DNA of 64,000 nucleotides from positions 1 to 64,000 of the forward strand of contig JBBDJB010000043.1 of assembly GCA_040880125.1 (NCBI GenBank), read 5' to 3'. Under the pieces are notes generated by a model, which saw only the letters and a program-made list of their open reading frames with translations, did not search any database and was not told the origin of the DNA. How positions within the stretch are numbered: the stretch's first letter is position 1; each line of letters starts with the position of its first letter. The stretch is from JBBDJB01 sp040880125 (GTDB taxonomy: Bacteria; Planctomycetota; Planctomycetia; Pirellulales; JBBDJB01). Positions 50,964 through 58,213 of the stretch are shown here, piece after piece. A program made the translations under genes and the position numbers.

Positions 50964-52901
50964 CTACGGAATGGCGGCGGTCGGGGCTTGGGCGTCGTTG
51001 GACTCGGCGGCTTCCGCAAAGGGATTTTCCGGCTGAGTTTCCCCGTCCGCATCTTCCCCACCCGAGTTCCCAGGCACTGCGAAGGGGTCGCTGTCCGCCG
51101 CAGCGTCGGTGGCAGGTGCTTCCGCGCCGGGGATGTTGAATTCCCCAAACGGATTAGCCCCGAACGGATCATCCGGAGCGCTTGCCCCAGCCGGATCGGC
51201 CGCGGGCTCGGCCGCGCTGGGTAGGTTGGGCTCGATGGGAGCGGCAGCTCCAAAGGGGGCCGGAGCGGTATCTCCAAAGGGGGCCGCCGCCGGTGCGGCG
51301 GTGCCCGGAATACCTTGCGGTGCCGGCCCAGTGCCTGGAGCATTTGTGCCCGGGATCCCTTGCAGGGCTGGCTGTGCGGCAGGACTGGGCATGGGCAGCC
51401 CCGGCGGCCGGTAACCGCCCGGCCGCGAAGTCGCCGGGGCTGCCGACGGCGGCCTACTGGTGGCGGACGGCGCGAGATCGGGTGTGGCCGTCGCCGCGGC
51501 GGACGAGCCGACTTCGTTCTTTTTCACCACGGCCCGAAGTCCCTCGAGCAGGTCTTGCACCTTGCGGTGGACCGGCTCGGTTTGGGCAATGACCAGTGCC
51601 GACTGGTACGCGCGGATCGTCCCGATGCCACCGTTTTCCTGCCAACTGTCGATGGCGACGATGGTCGTAATCAGGTCAATCAACTCGTCCATGGCCGCAT
51701 TTCCGGACGCGCGACGGCGCGGCGCACCGAGTCCACCAGCTCCACCAAATCCACCAGCTCCACCACCTCCACCAATTCCACCAACTCCACCAACTTGCGC
51801 AAGCTGGTTCCCGGAGTTTTGAAGTTGCGCCGCTTGGAGCTGCGTATAGTGAATCGGGACTCGCTGCAGATTCGCGTCCGCATCGTCCACCTGATGGCAA
51901 TGGGCGCACACCTCCGCATGAATTTGCACGGCCGGCGACTCGTAGTTGGCTTCCCCGGTGTCTCCGCCGGTTGACGGAACGGAAAACACGCCGCTTCCCA
52001 AGCCGCCGGATGATCCCGTCGAACCGCCGAATCCACCGCCGCTACGAGGTGACGGTATTTGAGGTGAAGGTTCTTGCTGATTTGCCGGCCTTTGCCGTTG
52101 TGGCGTCGCCATATTCGGTTCGTAACTGGCGATCAGATCGCCCACGTCATACACGCGAACTTCCATCATCTCTTCGGCCACTTCCGGCGACGTCACGATC
52201 ACCAGCCCACCACGCACCTGGTACGTCAGGTCCAAGTCACCGAGCATCAACTCCAACATCAACTCCGTGGAAACGTCGCTCAATTGCAACGTGATCGGCG
52301 AATCCGGCGGAATCGCCACCTCCTCCAGGGCGCGACTGTCCAGGTAGAACTGCAACTCGTGCTGCTGCCCAATAAAAGTGATCGCCTCTTCCAGCGGCGT
52401 CTCGAAGAACTGGACGTTCGTCGGCTGCGATAGTGCTTCCATCACCTTCGCATTGCGGGCCGCATCGTCCAGCACCTTGTTTCCGGTGCCACTGCGCTGC
52501 TCTTCCTGTCCGGCCCCTTCCCCCACGTCCTCCTGGCCGGCGTCCTGCGCCACCGCCGAGGTCGTGCTCAGCGGCCCCTGTTGCTCCGGCCACATCGCCA
52601 TCACCGCCATGATCATCGCCGCTGCCGCGGTTACCGAGCCTATGCCTACGCGCATGATCCACCTCTTCTTTCGGAATCGGGCCACCTGAATGAAATCGCC
52701 GGCCAGACCGGCCGCGTCTCCAAACTCCTCCAAGGCAATTCGCACCGCCTCGTCTCGATTCATCCCCTGCGCGAGCAGGACATCGAGCCGCGCTTCCATG
52801 TGGTCGCGCAGCTCTCGGGCGATCGCCTCCCGCTGACCGCCGCGAAGTCGCAGCAGCCGCGCCATCAAAGCCAGGTAGTTTTCGAACTCTCGTTCCGACA
52901 T
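50964..52901 (-). CDS. HAAS-domain, single-pass protein with STN/secretin-like domain and a CxxCH motif
   Basis: 645 residues from the ATG at 52901 (MSEREFENYLALMARL). Residues 1-75 are a HAAS/permease-prefix domain (REAIARELRDHMEARLDVLLAQGMNRDEAVRIALEEFGD); a membrane helix is at 82-105; an STN/secretin-like domain about 160-250 (VQFFETPLEEAITFIGQQHELQFYLDSRAL ... LTYQVRGGLVIVTS). Then a Gly-rich linker with CAHCH (332-336, a possible heme-c attachment site), a second conserved block (TTIVAIDSWQENGGIGTIRAYQSALVIAQTEPVHRKVQDLLEGLRAVV) and a Pro/Ala-rich tail. It is last in a PadR operon. Its role is not known. Confidence 0.75.
   Translation of the reverse strand: MSEREFENYLALMARLLRLRGGQREAIARELRDHMEARLDVLLAQGMNRDEAVRIALEEFGDAAGLAGDFIQVARFRKKRWIMRVGIGSVTAAAAMIMAVMAMWPEQQGPLSTTSAVAQDAGQEDVGEGAGQEEQRSGTGNKVLDDAARNAKVMEALSQPTNVQFFETPLEEAITFIGQQHELQFYLDSRALEEVAIPPDSPITLQLSDVSTELMLELMLGDLDLTYQVRGGLVIVTSPEVAEEMMEVRVYDVGDLIASYEPNMATPQRQRPANQQEPSPQIPSPRSGGGFGGSTGSSGGLGSGVFSVPSTGGDTGEANYESPAVQIHAEVCAHCHQVDDADANLQRVPIHYTQLQAAQLQNSGNQLAQVGGVGGIGGGGGAGGFGGAGGLGAPRRRASGNAAMDELIDLITTIVAIDSWQENGGIGTIRAYQSALVIAQTEPVHRKVQDLLEGLRAVVKKNEVGSSAAATATPDLAPSATSRPPSAAPATSRPGGYRPPGLPMPSPAAQPALQGIPGTNAPGTGPAPQGIPGTAAPAAAPFGDTAPAPFGAAAPIEPNLPSAAEPAADPAGASAPDDPFGANPFGEFNIPGAEAPATDAAADSDPFAVPGNSGGEDADGETQPENPFAEAAESNDAQAPTAAIP
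51727..51796. repeat. 9-bp tandem repeat (CCACCANCT-type) coding for a Gly-rich run
   Basis: Minisatellite of CCACCA-containing units inside the 50964-52901 gene; encodes GGVGGIGGGGGAGGF on the minus strand. Prone to length change. Confidence 0.7.
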
Positions 52902-52953
52902 GACGCACCTCGCAGAATTGCTGAAGATGAGATTCACGCCTCCGGCCGGCCGT

Positions 52954-53958
52954 TCAAAAAGGGCTGGCAGGCGGCTGGGTCGCTTCATTTGCTCCGGCCG
53001 CCGGGGCTCCACGTGGAGCGGTTTCCGCACCCGTCGCGGCCGGCGGCTGACTCGAACCTAGTCCCGAGGGAGCGCCGCCGGAGTCGGCGCGGTTCCGCGA
53101 GACCCCTCGCAGCCCTTCGAGCAGGTCCTGCACCTTCCGTTGCACCGGCTCGGATTGGGTGACAACCAGCGCCGACTGAAAGGAACGGATCGTGCCCAGG
53201 CCGCCATTTTCTTGCCAACCGTCGGGCTCGATAGCGGTCGCCACTAAGTCGATGAGGTTATTCATTGCCACGTTCTCGGGCGCGCGACCGCCAGCAGCAC
53301 CGAATCCGCCACCTCCGGCCGGTTCCGCGAAGGCATTCTCCGCGCCGGCTGGTGCCAATTGTCGCGCCGGATTCTCCGGCCGTTGCTGCTGCGGCGCCGC
53401 GACTCCCGCTTCATAGTTGGCAATGATATCGCCCACGTCGTAAACGCGGACTTCGAGCATCTCCTCCGCTTCGTCGCGCGAGGTGACTACAATCACGCCA
53501 CCGCGCACGACGTAGGTTAAATTCAAGTCGCGGAGCATGAAGTCCAACAACGTTTCCAGCGATACGTCACGCAGATCATTTGTCACCGGCGCGTCCCGTG
53601 GAACTGCGTGGATATCCAAATAAAACTGCACGCCATGCTGGTGTTCCAAAAAGCTGAGTACTTCAACAAGTGGTGACTCAATGAAGTCTGCGATCGCCGG
53701 CCCCGATAGCGCCTTCATCACCTTCGCATTCCGCGCCGCGTCGTCCAGTACCGGATTCCCGGGGGTATTTGCGGGCTGGCCGAGGGCCTGAATTACGTCC
53801 TGATTCGCGACGCTTTCCTGCGCCACGGCCGTGGGCGTACTCAGCAGCCCGTGCTGCTGGGGCCACATCGCCATCACCGCCAAGATCACGGCCGCCGCTG
53901 CGGTCACCGAACCGACTGTCCCACGCATGATCCACCTCTTCTTTCGGGATCGGGCCAC
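52954..53958 (-). CDS. Truncated paralog of the STN/HAAS protein, lacking the HAAS domain
   Basis: 334 residues from a GTG at 53958 (VARSRKKRWIMRG). It matches the next gene from its membrane segment on (KKRWIMR, AVILAVMAMWP; HGVQFYLDIHAV; LTYVVRGGVIVVTS; GWQENGGLGTIRSFQSALVVTQSEPVQRKVQDLLEGLRG) but the N-terminal 75-residue HAAS domain is missing, and the CxxCH linker is absent. DNA identity with the full copy begins abruptly at the GEFIQVAR codons, just downstream of the PadR stop. A 15-bp direct repeat (53973-53987 and 53999-54013) lies there. It may be a pseudogene-like remnant or a functional variant. Confidence 0.72.
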   Translation of the reverse strand: MARSRKKRWIMRGTVGSVTAAAAVILAVMAMWPQQHGLLSTPTAVAQESVANQDVIQALGQPANTPGNPVLDDAARNAKVMKALSGPAIADFIESPLVEVLSFLEHQHGVQFYLDIHAVPRDAPVTNDLRDVSLETLLDFMLRDLNLTYVVRGGVIVVTSRDEAEEMLEVRVYDVGDIIANYEAGVAAPQQQRPENPARQLAPAGAENAFAEPAGGGGFGAAGGRAPENVAMNNLIDLVATAIEPDGWQENGGLGTIRSFQSALVVTQSEPVQRKVQDLLEGLRGVSRNRADSGGAPSGLGSSQPPAATGAETAPRGAPAAGANEATQPPASPF

Positions 53959-53990
53959 CTGAATGAATTCGCCCGCCGGTCGCGGCGACC

Positions 53991-54374
53991 TTATGCCTCC
54001 GCCGGTCGCGGCGCACTATCGAGCACCGGAGAAAGCAGCTTCCGCAGGCAGCGGGCGTACTCGTCCCACTGCTGGGCCTGTTGCACCAGCCGCCGGCGGC
54101 CCGCGGCGGTCAGCTCGTACCACTTGCGGCCGCGGCCGGAAGTTCGCTCCCAGCGGCTGCGAATCAGCCGCTCCGCTTCGAGTTTGTGCAAGATCGGATA
54201 GAGCGTCCCGGCCTGCACTGAGACCATCCCGCCGCTGTCCTCCTCCAGCTTCTGCTGGATCAGGTAGCCATATCGCGGCTCGCCGGCCAGCACTGAGAGG
54301 ATCAACAGGTCGAGGTTCCCGCGAAGCGGGTCTCCCTGCGTCCGGGCAGGTTTTTCTGCGGTTTTGTCTGCCAT
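53991..54374 (-). CDS. PadR-family transcriptional regulator
   Basis: 127 residues from the ATG at 54374 (MADKTAEKPARTQGD). Winged-helix domain: GNLDLLILSVLAGEPRYGYLIQQKLEED, VSVQAGTLYPILHKLEAERLIRSRW, GRGRKWYELTAAGRRRL. The usual C-terminal dimerisation helices are short. PadR proteins repress neighbouring genes until a signal; it is first in the minus-strand operon with the two STN/HAAS paralogs, a genetic pairing often seen for PadR and HAAS-domain proteins. An operator-like palindrome sits 31 bp upstream. Confidence 0.9.
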   Translation of the reverse strand: MADKTAEKPARTQGDPLRGNLDLLILSVLAGEPRYGYLIQQKLEEDSGGMVSVQAGTLYPILHKLEAERLIRSRWERTSGRGRKWYELTAAGRRRLVQQAQQWDEYARCLRKLLSPVLDSAPRPAEA

Positions 54375-54404
54375 CGCGTGCACTCCGTTTTTTGTGTGGT
54401 GCGT

Positions 54405-54429
54405 CGATATATAGCAAGTCTATGTATCG
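54405..54429. promoter_or_regulatory. Probable PadR operator
   Basis: CGATATATAG, spacer CAAGT, CTATGTATCG: nine of ten positions are inverted, AT-rich and 31 bp upstream of the PadR start, which fits autoregulation. Confidence 0.6.
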
Positions 54430-54594
54430 GCGTCAACAAAAATTTCGCGATGGACGGGGAATTTAATTGCGGGGGCGATCCGCCGCAGCGATACTTTTTG
54501 TCGGCGGTGCCCGCTTTACCGTCGATGGCGGGAATGCGGGAGCCCCGATTCACCGCATGACAACCAACCTTGGCCGTTAAGAACGGAGACGCTA

Positions 54595-55227
54595 ATGAAC
54601 CAAACATCACCGTTTTTCCTTCGCAGCAGGAATCTGCTGATATGCGCGATGCCGTGCTTCGCCATGTCGATCACGGTCGCGGGTGCGGTTGCCGCACCGA
54701 TCGTTTTCGTACACGGCGGGTCCGGAAGCGGCTCGATCGGGGAGATTCCCTTTCCGGACGCCGATTTCACGATCACTGCCGTCGGCGATACGGAAAACCG
54801 CGAAGATCACGGTGCTGGATATTTCATTGACCATGACATGGCATCGATTTCGATTGATGGCGTCGGCACATTCGATTTCCTCTCTCCCACGCGCACGTTT
54901 GTGAATAACGACCTTTCCCTGGCAGGCTTTTCGCGTGCCTCCGTCTCGGGATTGGATCTGTTTAACGGTCCCACCGATGCGGCGTTGGCAACTTGGGAAA
55001 TGCTCGACGACATTGGGCCGCTGACCGGGCTGGGGAATCTAGCGCAATGGGACGACTCGGACGTCCTCACCACCGGCGGCGTGCTGTTTTTCGATCCCAG
55101 CGAAAGTTTCGCCACCTTCCAGGCGACCGTTGTTCCCGAGCCCTCCACATTTTGGATGGTCGCAATCGGGTTGGCAGGGTTACTTTGCTTGGTGGTTCGC
55201 GAGCGATGGCGGCGACCTGTCGTTTAA
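54595..55227 (+). CDS. PEP-CTERM sorting-domain protein
   Basis: 210 residues. Signal peptide about 1-33 (ITVAGAVAAPIVF). The mature part is a beta-rich domain (FTITAVGDTENREDHGAGYFIDHDMASISIDGVGTFDFL). C-terminus VPEPSTFWMVAIGLAGLLCLVVRERWRR is a classic PEP-CTERM signal: PEP motif, one membrane helix, and basic end, processed by exosortase for surface display. Function of the displayed domain unknown. Confidence 0.88.
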   Translation: MNQTSPFFLRSRNLLICAMPCFAMSITVAGAVAAPIVFVHGGSGSGSIGEIPFPDADFTITAVGDTENREDHGAGYFIDHDMASISIDGVGTFDFLSPTRTFVNNDLSLAGFSRASVSGLDLFNGPTDAALATWEMLDDIGPLTGLGNLAQWDDSDVLTTGGVLFFDPSESFATFQATVVPEPSTFWMVAIGLAGLLCLVVRERWRRPVV

Positions 55228-55228
55228 T

Positions 55229-55450
55229 TCTACAGCGCAACGTTACGGGAAATGGGACTGGCTGCTTATCGCCTGGTGGCGGTGCAAACGTTCGAACGAC
55301 CGCCGGCGGCGATAAGATGCCTATCCGATGCCTGTCCCATTTCTTTGGTGCGGGCCGTCCGCCGGTGCACTCCGTCGAAAAAGAGGGACAGGCACGGCGC
55401 TACGCTTCGAGGTGAGTCCCCTTTTTCGACTCACAAACCTTGCTCTAGGA
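55229..55450. repeat. REP doublet, copy of the TCCTACAGCGCA-type element
   Basis: Starts TTCTACAGCGCAA and ends with a degenerate TGCTCTAGGA. It contains GGGAAATGGGACTGGC ... GCCTGTCCCATTTC and a second hairpin GTCGAAAAAGAGGGAC ... GTCCCCTTTTTCGAC (55374-55430). About 222 bp, as the copy at 20687-20914. Confidence 0.75.
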
Positions 55451-55702
55451 TGAGGCGCTGTTGCTCCGCAACATGGCCCCCGGCCGGATCCGACCCTGCG
55501 CAAAGAGCCTCGGCAAACCGCGCACCTGCGGTGCCTGTCCCATTTTCTTCGGGACGCGGCGAAGTCCACGTGCGCGCCGCGTGTTCGGAGGTGATCCGAA
55601 AAAGGGCCCCGAAAGTAGGCAAGGGAAGCGAAACTCGGCCGCGGGTTCGGCCCGCTCCCCGATTGACGTAACTGCGGGCAGTCCATAATGTAAATGGCTC
55701 TG

Positions 55703-55776
55703 GTGGCTGTAGCTCAGTTGGTTAGAGCGCTGGATTGTGGTTCCAGAAGTCGGGGGTTCAAATCCCCTCAGCCACC
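55703..55776 (+). tRNA. tRNA-His (anticodon GTG)
   Basis: Acceptor GTGGCTG pairs with CAGCCAC; D-arm GCTC ... GAGC; anticodon stem CTGGA/TCCAG with loop TTGTGGT (anticodon GTG); T-arm GGGGG/CCCCT with TTCAAAT. The preceding G (55702) is the G-1 that marks histidine tRNAs and pairs with C73. No encoded CCA. It is the likely attachment site of the element on the right. Confidence 0.96.
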
Positions 55777-55779
55777 CCT
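55745..55779 (+). other. Putative left attachment site at the tRNA-His 3' end
   Basis: The 3' part of the tRNA (T-arm and acceptor strand) would be the core of an integration site. Only the left copy is in the window; the matching right copy should lie beyond 64000. Confidence 0.35.
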
Positions 55780-55784
55780 CAAGA

Positions 55785-55828
55785 AAACCCCGCGAAACCC
55801 TACAAAACAAGTGGTTTGCGGGGTTTTT
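55785..55828 (+). terminator. Rho-independent terminator after tRNA-His
   Basis: AAACCCCGCGAAACC and GGTTTGCGGGGTTTTT form a strong stem ending in a T-run; it ends the tRNA transcript. Confidence 0.75.
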
Positions 55829-56114
55829 CATGCGCTGATGCTGACGGTCTAAAACCGCTCACCTTGCCCTCAGATAGCCTATTTTGGACTCCAGGCGCGC
55901 GCGCTTTTTGTAGCGCGCCTTTTGGCGTGGCCCACCGGAGGGGCTTCGGTGCCGGGAGTGCTTCGCCGGATAAGGTCTTCACTTTTTCGGCGCGCGTGGC
56001 AAACTTAGGGATAGCACGGGCGCCGCGACGGCGGCAAGCACCCTGGCGCGCTTCATGTCCCTTATCCGTGGAGCGCGTCAGGATGCCCCGGCACTCTCAG
56101 ATAAGGGATTTATC
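55829..56114 (+). promoter_or_regulatory. Element leader region with GATAAGG motifs
   Basis: Sites: GGATAAGG (55968-55975), CCCTTATC (56059-56066) and GATAAGGG (56100-56107), the last two inverted. The last lies just before the ATG of the 400-codon gene at 56115. No gene otherwise. They look like regulator-binding sites. Confidence 0.45.
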
Positions 56115-57317
56115 ATGGCTCGGAAGCCAGCACGTCAGGCGGCGACTCAGACCGCCACGAAGTCGAAGGGACTGACGGGCAAAAACAAGCTCCAGCGGAC
56201 GGCCACCCGGAAAGCGAAGCGGAAGCTGCCAGTGGACTCCGCGCCGGATGATGACGGCCCAGCGGTCGCTTCCGTTCTTATCGACAATAGCAGGCCGTTC
56301 GAATCGCTCGACCCGAAGCTGCTTGCGTTGGTCGATTCCTGCCAGTGGGTCTGCTGGTACACCGTCTCGCACCCAGGAGACGGGATTCTGCGGGATTCTG
56401 TCGAAAAATTCTGCCGGCGGCTGAACGATGCCGAACAAGAATTCGGACTTTGGAGCGCGGCCGTGGACGAAGGGCTTCGGGCAATCCACGCCCCCAATCC
56501 GGCCGAGTGGAGTCAGATTTTCGGCGGCTCATACTGTGATGTCGCGTTGGACCTGGGACGCCGGATTTGGCTCGCAATGTCCGTCGCCGCCGATCCACAA
56601 CAGGCCACCGCAGTTAGGCCGGGCCGACGCCCCGAGTTGGACACCGATAAGCTCGTGGCGCGGTGGAAGGCGCCGAGCCTGAAGGTCGCACTTCGAGCTT
56701 ATGCGGTGGCGAACTTCGGTGAATTGAAGGCACGGATTAGCGGGGAACTACTGGAACTGCGGAATGAGATCGAGGCGGAGCAAATCCCGCTGCAAGAACT
56801 GTTGCGGGTCCCCAGTCCGTTCGCGATTCGCAACGTTGGCGATCTCGTAAACGCCAGCGACTGCCTAAAAGAAATATCGCGGCAAAGCGACCCCGCAAGC
56901 TGGCGGGCCAACACACTTAGCCCGAAAGCACTCCCCGACCCGGAACAGTTAAGGCCCCTCGACCGGCTGTTGACCTACCTGCAATCCGAAGCAAAAGACC
57001 CCAGCGACTTGGCTGGTACGCTTTCGCAACTTGTGGCGCGAGTGGCCGTCAATCGGAATGTCGAGCGGGCGGAGATTTTGAAGATGCCCCTGGCGGAGTT
57101 CCTGGCAGCAATCGAGAGAGGCGAGCCGCCACAGCGGACGAATTGGACGGGCCCAACAACCAAAGGGGACATAGCGCGAGAATTGGATTGCCACAGGAAC
57201 ACCGTTTCAAATTGGATCAAGATCGGACTTCTCGCATGTCGTTCCATACCCGGATCAAGCCTAATCCAGGTTGATTCAGACAAGCTGGCGTCCCTAAAAG
57301 GCGACCGCAAAAAATAA
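56115..57317 (+). CDS. Hypothetical element protein with basic N-terminus and C-terminal HTH
   Basis: 400 residues, not recognised. Residues 1-45 are Lys/Arg/Gln-rich (ARKPARQAATQTATKSKGLTGKNK). The centre is helical; two long helices run at 190-260. The C-terminal about 45 residues read GDIARELDCHRNTVSNWIKIGLLACRSIPGSSLIQVDSDKLASL, a helix-turn-helix followed by a wing-like strand. It is the first gene of the element; the AAGGG-type site 8 bases before the ATG supports the start. Likely DNA-binding; a replication initiator or repressor would fit, given the iterons beyond its stop. That is inference. Confidence 0.65.
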   Translation: MARKPARQAATQTATKSKGLTGKNKLQRTATRKAKRKLPVDSAPDDDGPAVASVLIDNSRPFESLDPKLLALVDSCQWVCWYTVSHPGDGILRDSVEKFCRRLNDAEQEFGLWSAAVDEGLRAIHAPNPAEWSQIFGGSYCDVALDLGRRIWLAMSVAADPQQATAVRPGRRPELDTDKLVARWKAPSLKVALRAYAVANFGELKARISGELLELRNEIEAEQIPLQELLRVPSPFAIRNVGDLVNASDCLKEISRQSDPASWRANTLSPKALPDPEQLRPLDRLLTYLQSEAKDPSDLAGTLSQLVARVAVNRNVERAEILKMPLAEFLAAIERGEPPQRTNWTGPTTKGDIARELDCHRNTVSNWIKIGLLACRSIPGSSLIQVDSDKLASLKGDRKK

Positions 57318-57319
57318 AC

Positions 57320-57357
57320 TTGCACAATTGCTGCACAACGTTGCACAACGTTGCACG
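57320..57357. repeat. Phased TGCACAA iterons
   Basis: TGCACAA at 57321, 57332 and 57342, and TGCAC at 57352: spacing 11, 10, 10 bp, one helical turn each. Located between the first gene and the excisionase-type HTH gene. Confidence 0.6.
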
Positions 57358-57409
57358 CCACCCCCTAAGTCTCTCTTTTCTATAGCGTGCAGGCCGTCAT
57401 GCTGACGGT

Positions 57410-57604
57410 ATGAGCACGACACAAGCCCTTCTCGTGGAATCCGAAGTCGCCCGCATGCTGCGGCTGACCACGGCGAGAGTGCGTAAGTTGGCCCGCAGTG
57501 GACAGCTACCGTGCGTCATTCTCCCCGGCGAGGAATTCCGATTCGACCCGACTGAGATTGACCGTTGGCTGCGCGAGCGTCGGAACGGGGAGGGCTCGCG
57601 ATGA
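57410..57604 (+). CDS. Excisionase-like HTH_17 protein
   Basis: 64 residues: LLVESEVARMLRLTTARVRKLARSGQLPCVILPGEEFRFDPTEIDRWLRER. This is the short excisionase/MerR-like HTH with a wing-like hairpin. Its stop overlaps the next gene's ATG (ATGA at 57601). Possibly a recombination directionality factor or a repressor of the element. Confidence 0.8.
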   Translation: MSTTQALLVESEVARMLRLTTARVRKLARSGQLPCVILPGEEFRFDPTEIDRWLRERRNGEGSR

Positions 57605-57888
57605 ACGACCCCGCCAACCTTGCCGCCGTCCTGGCTCGGCTCGATACACAGGACAACATCCTGGCCCGGCTCGACACACGGACGGAGCGACTCGACGCAC
57701 CGGCCCCGAGATGGCTGTCTGTCGCGGGGGCGGCGGCCTATAGCAGCTTGTCGGAGAAGAGCATCCGGCGGCTGATCGGCATGGGGCGGCTGACGCCCCG
57801 GCGGGTGCTGCGGGGAAAGCTGCTGGTCGACCGCCACGAGATCGACAGCGTGATCGGCTCGGCGGCCCCAGTGGCAATGCGGAAATAA
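57601..57888 (+). CDS. Helix-turn-helix domain protein (HTH_17-like)
   Basis: 95 residues. The first 35 residues contain a repeated LDTQ/LDTR motif (ARLDTQDNILARLDTRTERLDAP), then an HTH: LSVAGAAAYSSLSEKSIRRLIGMGRLTPRRVLRGKLLVDRHEIDSVIG. ATGA-coupled to the gene before. Paired small HTH proteins suggest control of integration or replication. Confidence 0.75.
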   Translation: MNDPANLAAVLARLDTQDNILARLDTRTERLDAPAPRWLSVAGAAAYSSLSEKSIRRLIGMGRLTPRRVLRGKLLVDRHEIDSVIGSAAPVAMRK

Positions 57889-57941
57889 GCCGAAGCGTCG
57901 GCGGCTTCGACCGACGCACAACGTGATAAGGGAACGTGAAA

Positions 57942-58109
57942 ATGACACGCGAAGACGAACTGACGCGAGAGCAACGCGAACGAATCGTCCACCAGGTCCT
58001 TTGCGACGTGCTAGGCGTGTCGCCAGATGATGATACGCCACGCACTGGCCGCGAGTGGCTCCGCATGCTGGAGGCCAGAAATGGCAGCAACGCGGAGCAC
58101 GTGCAGTAG
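57942..58109 (+). CDS. Small element protein, unknown
   Basis: 55 residues, MTREDELTREQRERIVHQVL, then CDVLGVSPDDDTP. Preceded by AAGGGA at a usable distance and in line with the neighbouring genes. Charged, possibly helical; function unknown. Confidence 0.6.
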   Translation: MTREDELTREQRERIVHQVLCDVLGVSPDDDTPRTGREWLRMLEARNGSNAEHVQ

Positions 58110-58213
58110 GTCTTTTTATTTTCAGCGGCCACGTTGGCCGTTGGTTAGCAACCCGGCATCGGCAAACGTGTCACAGCCGCCGAGTGTCGGGCCGGAAAAA
58201 GGAGAACATCCCA

